From: Methylomicrobium lacus_A
GTDB lineage: Bacteria; Pseudomonadota; Gammaproteobacteria; Methylococcales; Methylomonadaceae
DNA length: 64,000 nt
Assembly: GCF_041897535.1 (NCBI RefSeq)
Contig: NZ_CP169217.1
Location: 930,001-994,000 of the forward strand
Reading direction: 5' to 3'
Shown here: positions 31,601 to 38,351 of the stretch, in pieces
Numbering within the stretch: position 1 is the first letter of the stretch
Layout of the letters: every line of letters begins with the position of its first letter
Program-made: the position numbers and the translations under genes
Notes under the pieces: model-generated
Database searches by the model: none
The model's input: the letters and a program-made list of their open reading frames with translations, nothing else
What the model was told of the DNA's origin: nothing

Positions 31601-32434
31601 AGTAGCCAGAGTCTTGCTATCCGGACTAAATGCTACCTCGGTGATTTCCGCCTTAGTATCTAGAATACGTTTTACTGCGGCAGAATTTAGATCCAGCAAC
31701 GTAATCAGGCCATCCTGGCCAACACTCGCCAAGACATTGCTATCTGGACTGAATTCAAATTCATTAACAAATGCATCGACTCGAACATCTGCATACAACG
31801 CTCCGCTTACTGCGTCCCACAGCTTGATATGTGAATTCACTCCATTATTTGCACTAACCAAATATTTCCCATCAGGACTGAATGTTATTTGATCGACAGT
31901 TACATCTTGTTCGGCCTTAATCGACTTTGAAAAACCCGTCTTCAAATTCCATAGCAAAATTTCGTTTTCCAAGGTAACACCAGCAAGATGCTCGCCGTCA
32001 GAACTAAATGCAACCTGCACAATAGCGGAGTTTGTATTGACGAGTGGAATCGAAAGTTGCTCTTGGCCTGACCCGATATCCCATAACTTGATCGAATCTT
32101 TACCGACACTGGCCAATATTTTTCCATCGGCTCGAAAAGCAATTCCAGTAACCAAGTTTGCAGGCTGGTTCTGAAGAGTTGTAGGGGCTAAACCGGAGGT
32201 TACATTCCATAAGGTAATGAGTCCGTCGGCATCTACATTGGCCAAAATATCGCCATCCGGACTAAACGCGACGAGGTTGCGTTCATTACGGGAGAAATCC
32301 ATAATGGATGACTCAACTAGTTGATTTGCACTTGCAGCTTTTACGGGCCTCGCAATGTCCATAGACAGCGTAAAAGTAACCCAAACAAAAATCGTAAGGA
32401 TCATGCCTGTTAAGTAGTGATTTTTTTTGTTCAT
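22643..32434 (-). CDS. Giant secreted WD40, deacetylase-like and dimethylformamidase-like protein
   Basis: This 3263-residue protein has a signal peptide (hydrophobic residues 8-25, likely cut after VKA near 33). Rough layout: about 15 WD40 repeats in two groups (45-735, repeat core FSPDGxxLAS..ILWD); a ThuA/glutaminase-like fold (805-1080, from EGPILLITSSTPG); a NodB-like region (1100-1350, with MTGDDHGNGG and EVGLHINTACG); a He_PIG Ig-like domain; DUF4082 (1535-1690); another He_PIG; a domain like the N,N-dimethylformamidase large subunit (1805-2290, with TNGHDEYWSGAQ); an Ig domain with two BIG2 domains (2300-2590); He_PIG; a jelly-roll-like region (2680-2890); BIG2; He_PIG; and a C-terminal beta domain (3080-3263). 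No membrane anchor or sorting tail is seen. It lies between a priming transferase and sugar genes on the same strand, so a role in surface polymer handling or adhesion is inferred. Domain names are from recall and not searched. Confidence 0.85.
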   Translation of the reverse strand: MNKKNHYLTGMILTIFVWVTFTLSMDIARPVKAASANQLVESSIMDFSRNERNLVAFSPDGDILANVDADGLITLWNVTSGLAPTTLQNQPANLVTGIAFRADGKILASVGKDSIKLWDIGSGQEQLSIPLVNTNSAIVQVAFSSDGEHLAGVTLENEILLWNLKTGFSKSIKAEQDVTVDQITFSPDGKYLVSANNGVNSHIKLWDAVSGALYADVRVDAFVNEFEFSPDSNVLASVGQDGLITLLDLNSAAVKRILDTKAEITEVAFSPDSKTLATGSGGNDPKVMLWNPVTGELVYEHPAESGSSVTQLFYSPDGGLLASIGEDSLISLFDVPTGELKKLLVGPSDVIIKAAFNSKQPSLAAIGKDGGLFVWDLLTGVVQQVFQIPTALSAPIADSQALIAPKAASNISSQLNVPNTVVAAQPDGSSQIVGKDNAGTSKKRRAQNWKGIRALAISQDGLEIGVGGEDGTVRILNKNGSQRWKVSGHHGRTITGISFRGKTKGWVSVGIDTEIKIWDDTGKNLNTFYGPEQPIHTVAVSPDGRFIATAGEDTKVFLYDAETNKLSMIFTGHVDFVNGLSFSPDGQFLASAGAEGNIILWDVKAGKKLRALLGHSDQVNAVAFSPDGALLASASADSTVILWDLSSGEQIKTLNGNQGGVRTVAFSPDGKKLVSAGDGTKMLVWDTATGQLQKQIAGPPASINALAFSPDGDLHAASENSEISEFNTDTGTEVNTIVVPASSTVDPQSSISEALSLAMSPNSGRLNASHYVAQSNKSAKPSNTNLSSIINQLLNWVISPAIADIPPAQLEGPILLITSSTPGVPSNPNFSAYYTEILRTEGFNEFVVAADISTVTTTTLNAYDVVILAPMTLTSVQVTMITDWVTNAGPAGKPGGNLIAMKPDKQLAGLLGLTDAATTPLENGYLLVNTSVSPGKGIVGETVQFHGTADRYTLNGATAIATLFSNATTATSNPAVTLRSVGTAGGKAAAFTYDLAKSIVYARQGNPLWATQDRDIDITPATLIRSDDKYYGDASFDPQPDWVDLNKAAIPQADEQQRLLANLILEMNHGKKPLPRFWYFPHGKPVPSTPGAFGILKAALIMTGDDHGNGGTAGRFDQFKAKDPVGCSVANWECVRGTSYIYPSTLLTNDQALAYTADGFEVGLHINTACGDYNLISGDPQNLETIYSQQISEFTTKYTSPLLVPKTMRHHCIAWSDWVTGATIQKAHAIRFDADYYFWPPAWVNNRPGNFTSSAMPMRFADLSGNLIDVYQAVTHMTDESGQVYPFTVDALLDKAVGVQEYYGAYTINAHTDFSTLAPDDHTASNTIALDAVDSALARGVPIVSSVQMMNWLDGRDNSSFGSLAWDGTHLTFTVTPGTGAGGLLQAMLPMHSSATGNLASLNGPSGPIPVTTDTIKTIKGVEYAFFSAAAGTYTATYQATPLSITTTSLPGGTVAIPYTATLAATGGTLPYTWSITSGALPPGLSLAPNTGAIIGTPTSAGTANFTVQVSDSANPSATEAKPLSITIAAATNVSVWSSATVPGQVDGGADSPVELGVKFRSDAAGAITGIRFYKASTNTGEHVGNLWSCTDTACSTGTRLATAIFSGETASGWQQVSFPSPVSITANTVYVASYHANNGHYSADLNYFSGAGVDAPPLHLLASGGITGGNGVYTYGTTSAFPAQTFNSSNYWVDVVFNAGAAASLAVTTTSLPGGAVGLAYSASLAASGGTPPYTWSLTSGTLPNGLSLNPGTGAITGTPTTAGTSNFTVQVTDSAVPAVSVTKPLSITITTGSGGCASPPNPIVAENCQTTGVQPQSVWDVSGAGDSTIQGFATDISVNKGGTVNFKITSSAAYRLDIYRMGYYGGNGARLVATVPSLPAQSQPACLTDATGLIDCGNWAPSASWSVPANVTSGIYFARAVRSDTGGASHIVFIVRDDSSTSQILFQTADTTWQAYNSQGGNSLYTGTGPGTGGSANGRAYKVSYNRPFNTRVAETETWLFNGEYPMVRWLEANGYDVSYFTGVDADRNGAQIKNHKIYLTNGHDEYWSGAQRDNVEAARNVGVNLALFSGNAIFWKTRWENSIDGSGTAYRTLVCYKETHDYPNNPDPTTIWTGTWRDPRGKQAGTAIDGGNPENALSGTFFRINGPYQDTFKVPAEDGKMRLWRNTSVASLGVGQTATLAPGTLGAEVDVDDDNGSRPAGLFGASNNPISTSTLYAVDSGYGSIFGAPPNGTTPTNKVTLYRHLNPNPALSALVFSTGSYQWSWGLDSTHDRRTLGSATDVSMQQATVNLFADMGVQPGSLQSGLVAATASTDATPPTSTITAPTAGANFALGSQITISGTATDTGGVVGGVEVSVDGGKTWHPATGRGNWSYSWTTSVAGTVTLKSRAVDDSGNLETPAFGVSVTIGPALQTITVTPANPAIPGGTTQQFTATGAYVGGATQNITSQVTWTSATPAVATINASGLASGLSTGTSTISATLGSVNGSTVLTVQGGTLQSITVTPANPTIAIGATSQFTATGNYSGGGALNLTSQVTWTSATPTVASINATGLATGVSAGTSNITATLSGVTGSTVLTVQSAPLAITTPSLANGTVGQAYSASLAASGGITPYTWSLASGSLPLPAGLTLNPSSGVISGTPTTAGTSNFTVQVSDTSTPTAQTASKVLGITVQPVAAGIAIDTVVGGGAGVVFRDARGTVTTPAFNTAGANELLLAFVASDGPNTSGGQTATVSGAGLTWTLVWRTNTRAGTSEVWRAFATSALSNATVQSVPLQANYDQSLTVVALTGASGVGVSNGANAASGAPSVSLTTTAANAWVFGVGNDWDGAVARTLGTGQTMVHQWVDTGAGDTFWVQRLSNAVAVAGTVATINDTAPTADRWNLTAVEVVPGTPVPPPTLTSIAVTPMNSAINVGATQQFTATGTYSDSSTQNLTSLVAWTSASPLVATINAAGLATGVGTGTSIITATLNGVPPANSTLTVQSAPLGITTASLPGGIVNTAYSATLAASGGTLPYTWSITAGGSLPSGLTLNTSTGVISGTPTATGTFNFTVQVSDSTTPTPQTVSKVLSITIANTVTSTGFMSPTANAPVTSSAGDNNGFQTNPTNAYADGDPLLLGGGFAVDTNSGTGTGTSCTGTGKDKHVYYNYGISLPVGAAIKGIEVRLDAKVDSTANTPNMCVQLSWDGGTTWTAAKSTATLTTTEATYVLGGAADLWGRTTWNISDLLNTSFRVRIIDVASSTGANARDFSLDWVAVRVSYQ
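23200..28110 (-). repeat. Four He_PIG-coding repeats, similar at the DNA level
   Basis: Four copies of a block of about 260 bases encode Ig-like domains with LPYTWS, SGxPxxAGTxNFTVQVSDS and KPLSITI segments. They lie near 27845-28110, 27050-27310, 24400-24680 and 23200-23480. Short stretches such as the one coding for GTPTTAG and NFTVQV are nearly the same base for base. Such repeats can recombine and change the length of the giant protein. Confidence 0.7.
30240..32310 (-). repeat. Tandem WD40-coding repeats, about 125 bases each
   Basis: About 15 units code for the FSPDG...LWD repeat, eight in the first group and seven in the second, with a linker of about 70 residues between (near 31080-31310). 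The stretch around the FSPDG codons (read on the plus strand as CCATCAGGACTGAA or close variants) recurs in most units. Divergence between units is high enough that only the core is conserved. Confidence 0.75.
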
Positions 32435-32778
32435 ATTTTTTCGCCTTCTTCACTTAATTCGAGTCTGGTTACTCAAAATTCAGTGATTTTCGGAGAAGCT
32501 ATGCTTCAAATTTTAGAAACTGCGCATTCTTAGGCAAGATCAAGAATTGCATACTTTAAAACCAAGGAGAATCCATTCTGCGCGAAGATAAATATACGAA
32601 TAACGTCATTTCAGGGTTGCAATTTATTATTAGTCGGTTTTGTTTTTCATTAACAATTGAAACTAGCTGTCTCATCTAAATATTATCTGACTTATTCTTA
32701 TTTCTCGACCTTGCTTCGATATCCGAGAAAATGAAATATTAAAATAGGCGTAACCGTATATTTCAATTTTATTAATCC
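32435..32778. other. Gene-free, AT-rich gap upstream of the giant gene
   Basis: These 344 bases lie between the stop of the sugar transferase and the start of the giant gene, both on the minus strand. No protein of convincing length is seen. A GAAGAAGGCG ribosome-binding stretch lies just before the giant gene's ATG. The AT-rich sequence may hold a separate promoter for the giant gene, but no clear -35/-10 pair can be fixed by eye. Confidence 0.4.
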
Positions 32779-33963
32779 TTACACGGCCCCTCGACATGTT
32801 AAAACCACATTGACCGTTTTTAACAAAATCTTGAGATCCATTAAAAGTGACCAGCTCTGAATATAGCGAATATCGAGCCTCACAGAGTCATCCCAGTCTG
32901 TCTTACTTCTACCTTCTACCTGCCAAAGCCCGGTAATGCCGGGTTTCATCTCTAATATTCGCCTAAGATGCCATGCCTGATATTTCTCAGCTTCATAAGC
33001 TAGAGGCGGCCGAGGTCCAACCAGGCTCATTTCTCCCTTTAACACATTAAAAAACTGTGGCAGCTCATCAATGCTTGTTTTTCTAATGAAACGCCCAACT
33101 TTGGTTATCCTAGGATCATCTTTGAGCTTATAGAAGGGATCTTCCGCGTCCCCCTGGTTGATTTTAGCGCGATCCCCTTTGATAAGATCTCGGACGTATT
33201 CGCGATGAATTTGATCATCCCTGTTCACATGCATGGAACGAAATTTGTAGAATGTGAAAGGAATCCCTTGTCTGCCCAAGCGGATTTGCTTGAAAATGAC
33301 TGGTCCCGGAGAGGTTGTTTTGATAGCTAATGCCGTAATTAACATCACAGGCATTAAAATAACAATGCCGAAAATAGATCCTACAATGTCAACGCCTCTT
33401 TTCAACAGAAGTTTAAACCATGATGCATCTATTGAAGACTCCAGAGCGAAAGGGAAAACATCGGGCCGAATACTCCCTGTTTTTGCGAGGCTTTCAAATA
33501 TAGCATCAGGATAACTCGAAGTAGTAGCAGAAAACTGTGGCGTCTCATCTCCATTAATTAATTTTGCACAAATTTCTTTGGCCCCCTCCTCATTTGTATC
33601 GGGGAGAAGTATGCCTATGGTTTTATGATTGACAAATCCACAAATATCGGTAACTCGTATCTTTTTACGAACAACGCTCAAAACATCAAGCATATTTATA
33701 AATTCACCCTCTCTTTCTTTATCGAGTGTTAATAAAATGATTGATAATGTGGATTTGGATCGTTGCGCACGGAGCTTCTCAAGACGCAACTGCTCGATAA
33801 AAAATGAATCATAAAAAATTTCATCGCAATTCACCCGATAATGACTTAAGCTATCGGTCATGCCGGGGGGCGCTACTGACTTTATCTGAAAGTGTTCACT
33901 TTTTTTCATTTTCATTCCAACGGCAATAGAGCTTAAGAAAATATTAACTTCATGACTCAACAT
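32779..33963 (-). CDS. Priming sugar-phosphate transferase with GGDEF-like N-terminus
   Basis: This 394-residue protein starts the left block. The C-terminal half (residues 190-394) is a bacterial sugar transferase: a membrane hairpin (LKRGVDIVGSIFGIVILMPV), SPGPVIFKQIRLGRQGIPF, then RKTSIDELPQFFNVLKGEMS, VGPRPPLAYEAEKY and PGITGLWQVEGRSKTDWDDS. It puts the first sugar phosphate on undecaprenyl phosphate. The N-terminal half lacks the usual membrane helices and CoA-binding fold. Instead it has a soluble region (about 55-150) with LRAQRSKSTLSIILLTLDK and VTDICGFVNHKTIGILLPDT, which resembles a degenerate GGDEF domain without the signature. The start is uncertain: internal ATGs at 33915 and 33909 (GGA upstream) are also possible. 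Confidence 0.85.
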   Translation of the reverse strand: MLSHEVNIFLSSIAVGMKMKKSEHFQIKSVAPPGMTDSLSHYRVNCDEIFYDSFFIEQLRLEKLRAQRSKSTLSIILLTLDKEREGEFINMLDVLSVVRKKIRVTDICGFVNHKTIGILLPDTNEEGAKEICAKLINGDETPQFSATTSSYPDAIFESLAKTGSIRPDVFPFALESSIDASWFKLLLKRGVDIVGSIFGIVILMPVMLITALAIKTTSPGPVIFKQIRLGRQGIPFTFYKFRSMHVNRDDQIHREYVRDLIKGDRAKINQGDAEDPFYKLKDDPRITKVGRFIRKTSIDELPQFFNVLKGEMSLVGPRPPLAYEAEKYQAWHLRRILEMKPGITGLWQVEGRSKTDWDDSVRLDIRYIQSWSLLMDLKILLKTVNVVLTCRGAV

Positions 33964-34517
33964 TGTCTATAGGTAAAAATACCTATGACCCCTTGCCCAG
34001 CAAGCAATCCACCTCATGAAAAAGTAGAATGACAAGAGGATCTAGCAAAGCCTCCCTTTTTTTCCAGATAGACCCAGATGAAACAACTCAAACGAAACCG
34101 CGACTCTCAAGTTTCGGCGACTATTAGACCTCATCAGACGACGCAAACCCTGTCCAATGATACGGACCGGAAAAGACTTTCTGCTTCTAGGGACGATAGT
34201 GATTATATGTTGATTGTCGCCCTGGCCTGAACCACGAATTGGAAAGCGAGGAGAAATAATTAAGACAAGTTCAAACAAGAAAGATGTGTGGCTATCCATT
34301 AAAAACGGAGTCCCCTAGCCCGATAAAATATATCGCTCCAAGAGAGAGGAACTAGCCCCTAGGTGAAAAACGTCGACATTTCTATGCCAGCTTAAAATGC
34401 TAAGACACTCGAATGATTAACAACAAAAGTCTGCGTATAAGCCCGGTTTGCCAAGATATGGCTCAGGGAGAAATGGCGAAGCGGCGCCGGGGCTGCTGCA
34501 TCACGCCCCGCCTCCCC
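33964..34517. other. Gene-free gap between the two polysaccharide blocks
   Basis: These 554 bases separate the AT-rich left block from the GC-rich right block. Frames are open for 85 codons on the minus strand (34042-34299), but they show no recognisable family and no good ribosome-binding site. The region must hold the promoter of the priming transferase at 33963. Near its right end are GC-rich inverted stretches (about 34480-34510) without a T-run. Confidence 0.4.
33969..33986. promoter_or_regulatory. Perfect hairpin just before the sugar-transferase start
   Basis: ATAGGTA and TACCTAT (33969-33975 and 33980-33986) form a perfect seven-base inverted repeat with a four-A loop. It ends five bases before the ATG at 33963, exactly where a ribosome-binding site should be. 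It could be a protein-binding operator or a translation-limiting hairpin, or it could show that the true start is one of the internal ATGs. Confidence 0.4.
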
Positions 34518-35435
34518 TTAGGTTCTAAGCCAATAGGCTTTATGGAGGCTAAAGCGATAACGCATAGCCTTTGGCAGACTCGAATGCAGCACGCCCAACT
34601 TGAATCCGCTCCATTTCAACCCTGTCCGCAGCGCCGCAGAAGGAATCAGCCAAGGCGCGTGTTTCGTCAGATAGCGAATTTCCGAAATCACAAAGCGTAA
34701 GCCCTCGCCGGAGGCACCGCCGAAGGTTTTTTGCAGCCAACTGGTGTGCGCGTGAAACACGCCGATATCGAAGTAACGCTTAAATTCATCGATAAAACCA
34801 TAATCGTGCGAGTGAAAAACCTGGGCCTCGGCACAATAGCCGATTTTCCAGCCCTTCATCACCATCTTGCCGGCGACATAGGTGTCTTCATTCATAATCG
34901 TATCCACCGGAAAACCACCGACCTGCATCAGCGCACTGCGCCGATAGGCAGAGAAGGAATTGGAGATGAAGACGGTTTTAATCCCAAAACGTTTGCGATC
35001 TTCCAGGCTACGCACCTGGCTTTCGGCCGGATAATTGAAATGACGGGCATGCGCGCCGATCGGTCCTGCGTTCAGGTGCGGCAATTGCCGCCCGTAGACG
35101 GCGCCGACTTTCTCATCCTCAAACGTAGCGACCAGCTTTGCAATCGCATCGGGGTTGGCCAATAAGGCATCCTGGGTCAAAAAGACGATGATATCCGCGG
35201 CCGCCAAGGTATTCACACCGAACTGGCGTGTGCCGCCGTGGTTAAACTCCGACTTCGAAATGACCTGCACGTCAAAGCCCTGGGCACGCGCCATCGCGGC
35301 TGTGCCGTCGCTGGATGACGAATCGATAACCAACAGGCAATCCGGTTTCCGGGTCTGTTGTGCGAAGGCCTTCAGCCAGGCATCCCAAAGCTTGCCGGCA
35401 TTGAGGGTGGGAACGATGAGACCGACTTTATTCAT
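34518..35435 (-). CDS. Glycosyltransferase family 2 (rhamnosyltransferase-like)
   Basis: This 305-residue GT-A enzyme begins VGLIVPTLNAGKLWDAWLKA. It has LLVIDSSSSDGTAAMA for the nucleotide and ADIIVFLTQDALLANPD for the metal site. It also has FNHGGTRQFGVNTLAAADI, a stretch that recurs in RfbF/WbbL-like rhamnosyltransferases, and the acceptor-side Asp/Glu in TIMNEDTYVAGKM. dTDP-rhamnose is a reasonable donor guess, but no rhamnose synthesis genes are in the window. It is the last gene of the right block and its start overlaps the GT4 upstream by eight bases. Confidence 0.87.
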   Translation of the reverse strand: MNKVGLIVPTLNAGKLWDAWLKAFAQQTRKPDCLLVIDSSSSDGTAAMARAQGFDVQVISKSEFNHGGTRQFGVNTLAAADIIVFLTQDALLANPDAIAKLVATFEDEKVGAVYGRQLPHLNAGPIGAHARHFNYPAESQVRSLEDRKRFGIKTVFISNSFSAYRRSALMQVGGFPVDTIMNEDTYVAGKMVMKGWKIGYCAEAQVFHSHDYGFIDEFKRYFDIGVFHAHTSWLQKTFGGASGEGLRFVISEIRYLTKHAPWLIPSAALRTGLKWSGFKLGVLHSSLPKAMRYRFSLHKAYWLRT

Positions 35436-36630
35436 AAGATGAACCTTCTCTTAGCGGTTGCGGCAGATCAGCCGGTCCTGGTTTAGTCAATATCTGCCAG
35501 ACCTTATCGCCAAGTTTAACGGGATCCAGTTGCTGCTCGACATACTGTCGAGCGTTTGCCGACATCCGTTGCCATTCCGAACGGTCCAGCGCCTGCGCTT
35601 TCCAAAGCGCTCCGCACACCGATGCCACGTTGCGCTCGAAAACGAAGCCGGCACCCAGCGCTTGTAGATGATCCCAGGCCAGGCCTTTGGCGACCAGAAC
35701 CGGTCGCCCCACGGCCATCGCCTCGGCGACCACGTTGCCGAAGTTTTCGCGCATGCCACCGGCCTCTTCCAGACCCGAAGGCAGCACCAGGAAATGACTG
35801 GACGCCAACAGATCCATCACTTCATCGCGTTGCAGATAGCCCCGATAGCTGATAGCCCCCTGTGCCTGTTCGACCAGCGTCTGAAACTCTTCGAAATAGT
35901 CGCCGTCGACGCTGCGTCCGGCAATGACCAAGCGATCATTGGGCCGGCGAACTTTCAGCCATGCCTTGATAAAGGCATTGATGCCTTTTTCCTGCTGAAC
36001 ATGCCCCAAAAAGCAAATCTGCATGCCTTCGCCGGCAGGATAGTCGGCTACATGAAACTCGCGGCTGTCGATGCCGTTCGGCACCAGCAAGATGCGGGAA
36101 TCTAGGCCGAGCACGTTGCGCACGCCTTCGGCCTCGGTGTCGCTGGTGCAATGCACAGCAATCGCCCGGCGCAGCGTTGGAAAAGTCAGCCAGCGATAAT
36201 ACAGCCACTTGTGCGGTTTCTTGCGGCGTATCAGATCGACATGCTCGGGCATCAGTCCGCCATGCACGGCCACCATGAACGGCCGACGCAACAAACAGCA
36301 AAGAATTGCCGCCAGCGTAGAGGGCCAGGTCGCGATGCCGTGGATATAAACCACCGGAGACTTCAGGCATAATTTAACCAGCTTCGGAATGGCGCCCAAG
36401 CCGAAGCCCCAGCGTCTGAAGCCGTAGCAGGAATAAAGCTGAACATCGACCCGTTCGCCGAGTTTCACCTGCTCGATCCGCAACGGGCCGTCGATCGACT
36501 CGTCCGAGGAGACCAATGCCATTTTATGGCCCCGCTCCGCCCAGGCTTTGGTCAACACACTGGCGGTGACGGATACCCCGCCATAGCCTTTCGCGGGAGG
36601 GATATGCGTGGTAACAATACCTACTTCCAT
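35428..36630 (-). CDS. Glycosyltransferase family 4
   Basis: This 400-residue GT-B enzyme has an N-terminal GYGGVSVTASVLTKAWAERG motif (the glycine-rich acceptor loop of GT4), VVYIHGIATWPSTLAAI, and VAVHGGLMPEHVDLI. The donor domain has ILLVPNGIDSREFHVADYP, QICFLGHVQQEKGINAFIKA and an EX7E-type segment in RENFGNVVAEAMAVGRPVLV. It works at the cytoplasmic face on the lipid-linked unit. A 36-base gap separates it from the next upstream GT2. Confidence 0.9.
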   Translation of the reverse strand: MEVGIVTTHIPPAKGYGGVSVTASVLTKAWAERGHKMALVSSDESIDGPLRIEQVKLGERVDVQLYSCYGFRRWGFGLGAIPKLVKLCLKSPVVYIHGIATWPSTLAAILCCLLRRPFMVAVHGGLMPEHVDLIRRKKPHKWLYYRWLTFPTLRRAIAVHCTSDTEAEGVRNVLGLDSRILLVPNGIDSREFHVADYPAGEGMQICFLGHVQQEKGINAFIKAWLKVRRPNDRLVIAGRSVDGDYFEEFQTLVEQAQGAISYRGYLQRDEVMDLLASSHFLVLPSGLEEAGGMRENFGNVVAEAMAVGRPVLVAKGLAWDHLQALGAGFVFERNVASVCGALWKAQALDRSEWQRMSANARQYVEQQLDPVKLGDKVWQILTKPGPADLPQPLREGSSYE

Positions 36631-36666
36631 AGTCTTTTTCCTGAATCAAATTCTGTGATCAAAAAA

Positions 36667-37530
36667 TCAGCTTTCATACGCCAGAAACCCGCGCCAAATA
36701 CCGACAAGGTTGTAAAAAGAATAAGCCAGCTTTTTCGGGTTCAATAACACCAGGGCCAGCAGCATTTTCAGGAGGGGGGCGACAAACATCTTGCGCGCGA
36801 TGTAATACAGCATGAACACATCCTTTTGATTGGTGAACTTCCTGATGTAAGCCCCGACGCCGGTCGAATACATCAGCATTCTTCCGGTCCCGAGCTTGTA
36901 GTGATCCTTGTCCGGGTGATAAATTTTGATGGCCGGCGTATAAAATGCGGTACTTCCGGCCCGAAGCAAGCGATACAAAAGCTCAAAACCCTCGCCGCCG
37001 GAATATTTGGACCCTATCCCGAAGTCACAATCCAGATGGAATTGCTGCCGATCCAAGCGGGTCAGATCGAAAAACTGCGTAAACTCGACGCCCATCATCT
37101 CAAAGCGCGAAAAATAGCGGGCTTTAGGGCTGTTCACGCCGATACTGAAGCGGCTCGACGAAAAATCATACGAACCCGCCACCAGGACCGAGAGGTTTTT
37201 ACGGCTCGCAAACTCGGCGACGACCTTCTCCAGCACATCCTTATCGTAAGCACAATCATCATCCGGAAAGGCCACGATTCTGCCTTGCGCCAAGCCGATG
37301 CCATAGTCCCTGGCCCGGGCGTTGCCGGTAAAATCCACTTTCAGATGCTTCACATCAAGATGGCTGAGGAACGGCTGGACGATAGCGTCGATTTTCCCGT
37401 CCTTGTTCTGATCGATGATGATCAATTCAAAGTTTTTATAGGTCTGGCACAGCAAGGATTTCAAAAAATCCGCGACTTCCACGTCTCTTCCGAGCGTCGC
37501 CAATACGAGCGATACTTTCATCTTCATCAC
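36667..37530 (-). CDS. Glycosyltransferase family 2
   Basis: This 287-residue GT-A enzyme begins MMKMKVSLVLATLGRDVEVA, with FELIIIDQNKDGKID and the metal site RIVAFPDDDCAYDKDVLEKV near residue 95. The acceptor region holds DCDFGIGSKYSGGEGFELLY. A hydrophobic patch near residue 245 (MFVAPLLKMLLALVLL) suggests membrane contact. The start overlaps the neighbouring GT2 gene by four bases. Sugar specificity unknown. Confidence 0.85.
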   Translation of the reverse strand: MMKMKVSLVLATLGRDVEVADFLKSLLCQTYKNFELIIIDQNKDGKIDAIVQPFLSHLDVKHLKVDFTGNARARDYGIGLAQGRIVAFPDDDCAYDKDVLEKVVAEFASRKNLSVLVAGSYDFSSSRFSIGVNSPKARYFSRFEMMGVEFTQFFDLTRLDRQQFHLDCDFGIGSKYSGGEGFELLYRLLRAGSTAFYTPAIKIYHPDKDHYKLGTGRMLMYSTGVGAYIRKFTNQKDVFMLYYIARKMFVAPLLKMLLALVLLNPKKLAYSFYNLVGIWRGFLAYES

Positions 37531-38309
37531 CTTGTTTGCACGCCGGCCTTGGCTTGCATATAGATGGTTGCCTCATACCAGGTAAACATCAGCGCAAACT
37601 CCAGCCCCGCCGCTCCGTCCATAAAACCACCGCGAAAGACATAGTGGTATAAAAACCGGGCAATGATCCTGATCCAGGACCGCCCCAATAAAACGCTCAA
37701 GCGCCCGCGCGTGGTCATCAGCGCATCTTGGGTGGGCTTAAGCTGCACTTCCTGCGCGGCTTTGCCGACATGTTTATGCATCCATTCGATGATCTCGCCA
37801 TGATAAAAATAGTGGTCATAAGGGATATCCGAATAGCCGATCCGGCACGACTTAACGACCGCTTCGCCGTGCCCGGTATGGTTCTGTACAAAGCGCGTGG
37901 TTTCCCGGCGCACCAGCCTCGGGTGATAAATCGGATAGCCTGGCGCATGACTTAGGCGTTTGCCGCGAAGATACAAGATCGATGGCACCATCAGCACATC
38001 CAGAGCATCGGAACCCGCCATTTCGGCTTCAAACCAGTCGTAAAACGCCTGCGGATAGATTTCATCGGCATCGACGAACAATAGCCACGGCGTACCGATA
38101 TCGCATCGATTGATCGCAAAATTGCGCTGCTCGGCAAAGCCTGGCCATGGATTGCTATAAATGCGACAGCCCCGGCTTTTGGCGATCGCCAGCGTATCAT
38201 CGGTACTGCCAGAATCCACGATCACGATCGGATAGCGCTCGGGAATCGCAGCCAGGCACCCCGGCAGGTTGGCCTGCTCGTTTTGGGTCAGAATAACAAC
38301 AGTGAGCAT
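37527..38309 (-). CDS. Glycosyltransferase family 2 (WaaE/KdtX-like)
   Basis: This 260-residue enzyme is of the short GT2 type seen in LPS-core and EPS clusters. It has LTVVILTQNEQANLPGCLAA, PIVIVDSGSTDDTLAIAKS, then YSNPWPGFAEQRNFAINRCD and PWLLFVDADEIYPQAFYDWF, which is the WaaE/KdtX signature region. It could be the beta-1,4-glucosyltransferase type that acts early on the repeat unit (inference from relatives). Forty-two bases separate it from the methyltransferase gene. Confidence 0.88.
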   Translation of the reverse strand: MLTVVILTQNEQANLPGCLAAIPERYPIVIVDSGSTDDTLAIAKSRGCRIYSNPWPGFAEQRNFAINRCDIGTPWLLFVDADEIYPQAFYDWFEAEMAGSDALDVLMVPSILYLRGKRLSHAPGYPIYHPRLVRRETTRFVQNHTGHGEAVVKSCRIGYSDIPYDHYFYHGEIIEWMHKHVGKAAQEVQLKPTQDALMTTRGRLSVLLGRSWIRIIARFLYHYVFRGGFMDGAAGLEFALMFTWYEATIYMQAKAGVQTR

Positions 38310-38351
38310 AGGACTTGCTTAAAATTTCCGTTATGAAGACAACGCTGGTTT

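Noticed and set aside
23200..32310. CRISPR-like array from evenly spaced repeats
   Set aside because: The repeats are in frame, imperfect and code for WD40 and Ig-like domains.
34042..34299. Minus-strand frame of 85 codons in the gap between the blocks
   Set aside because: It is rich in Arg and Ser with no recognised motif and no good ribosome-binding site; likely chance.
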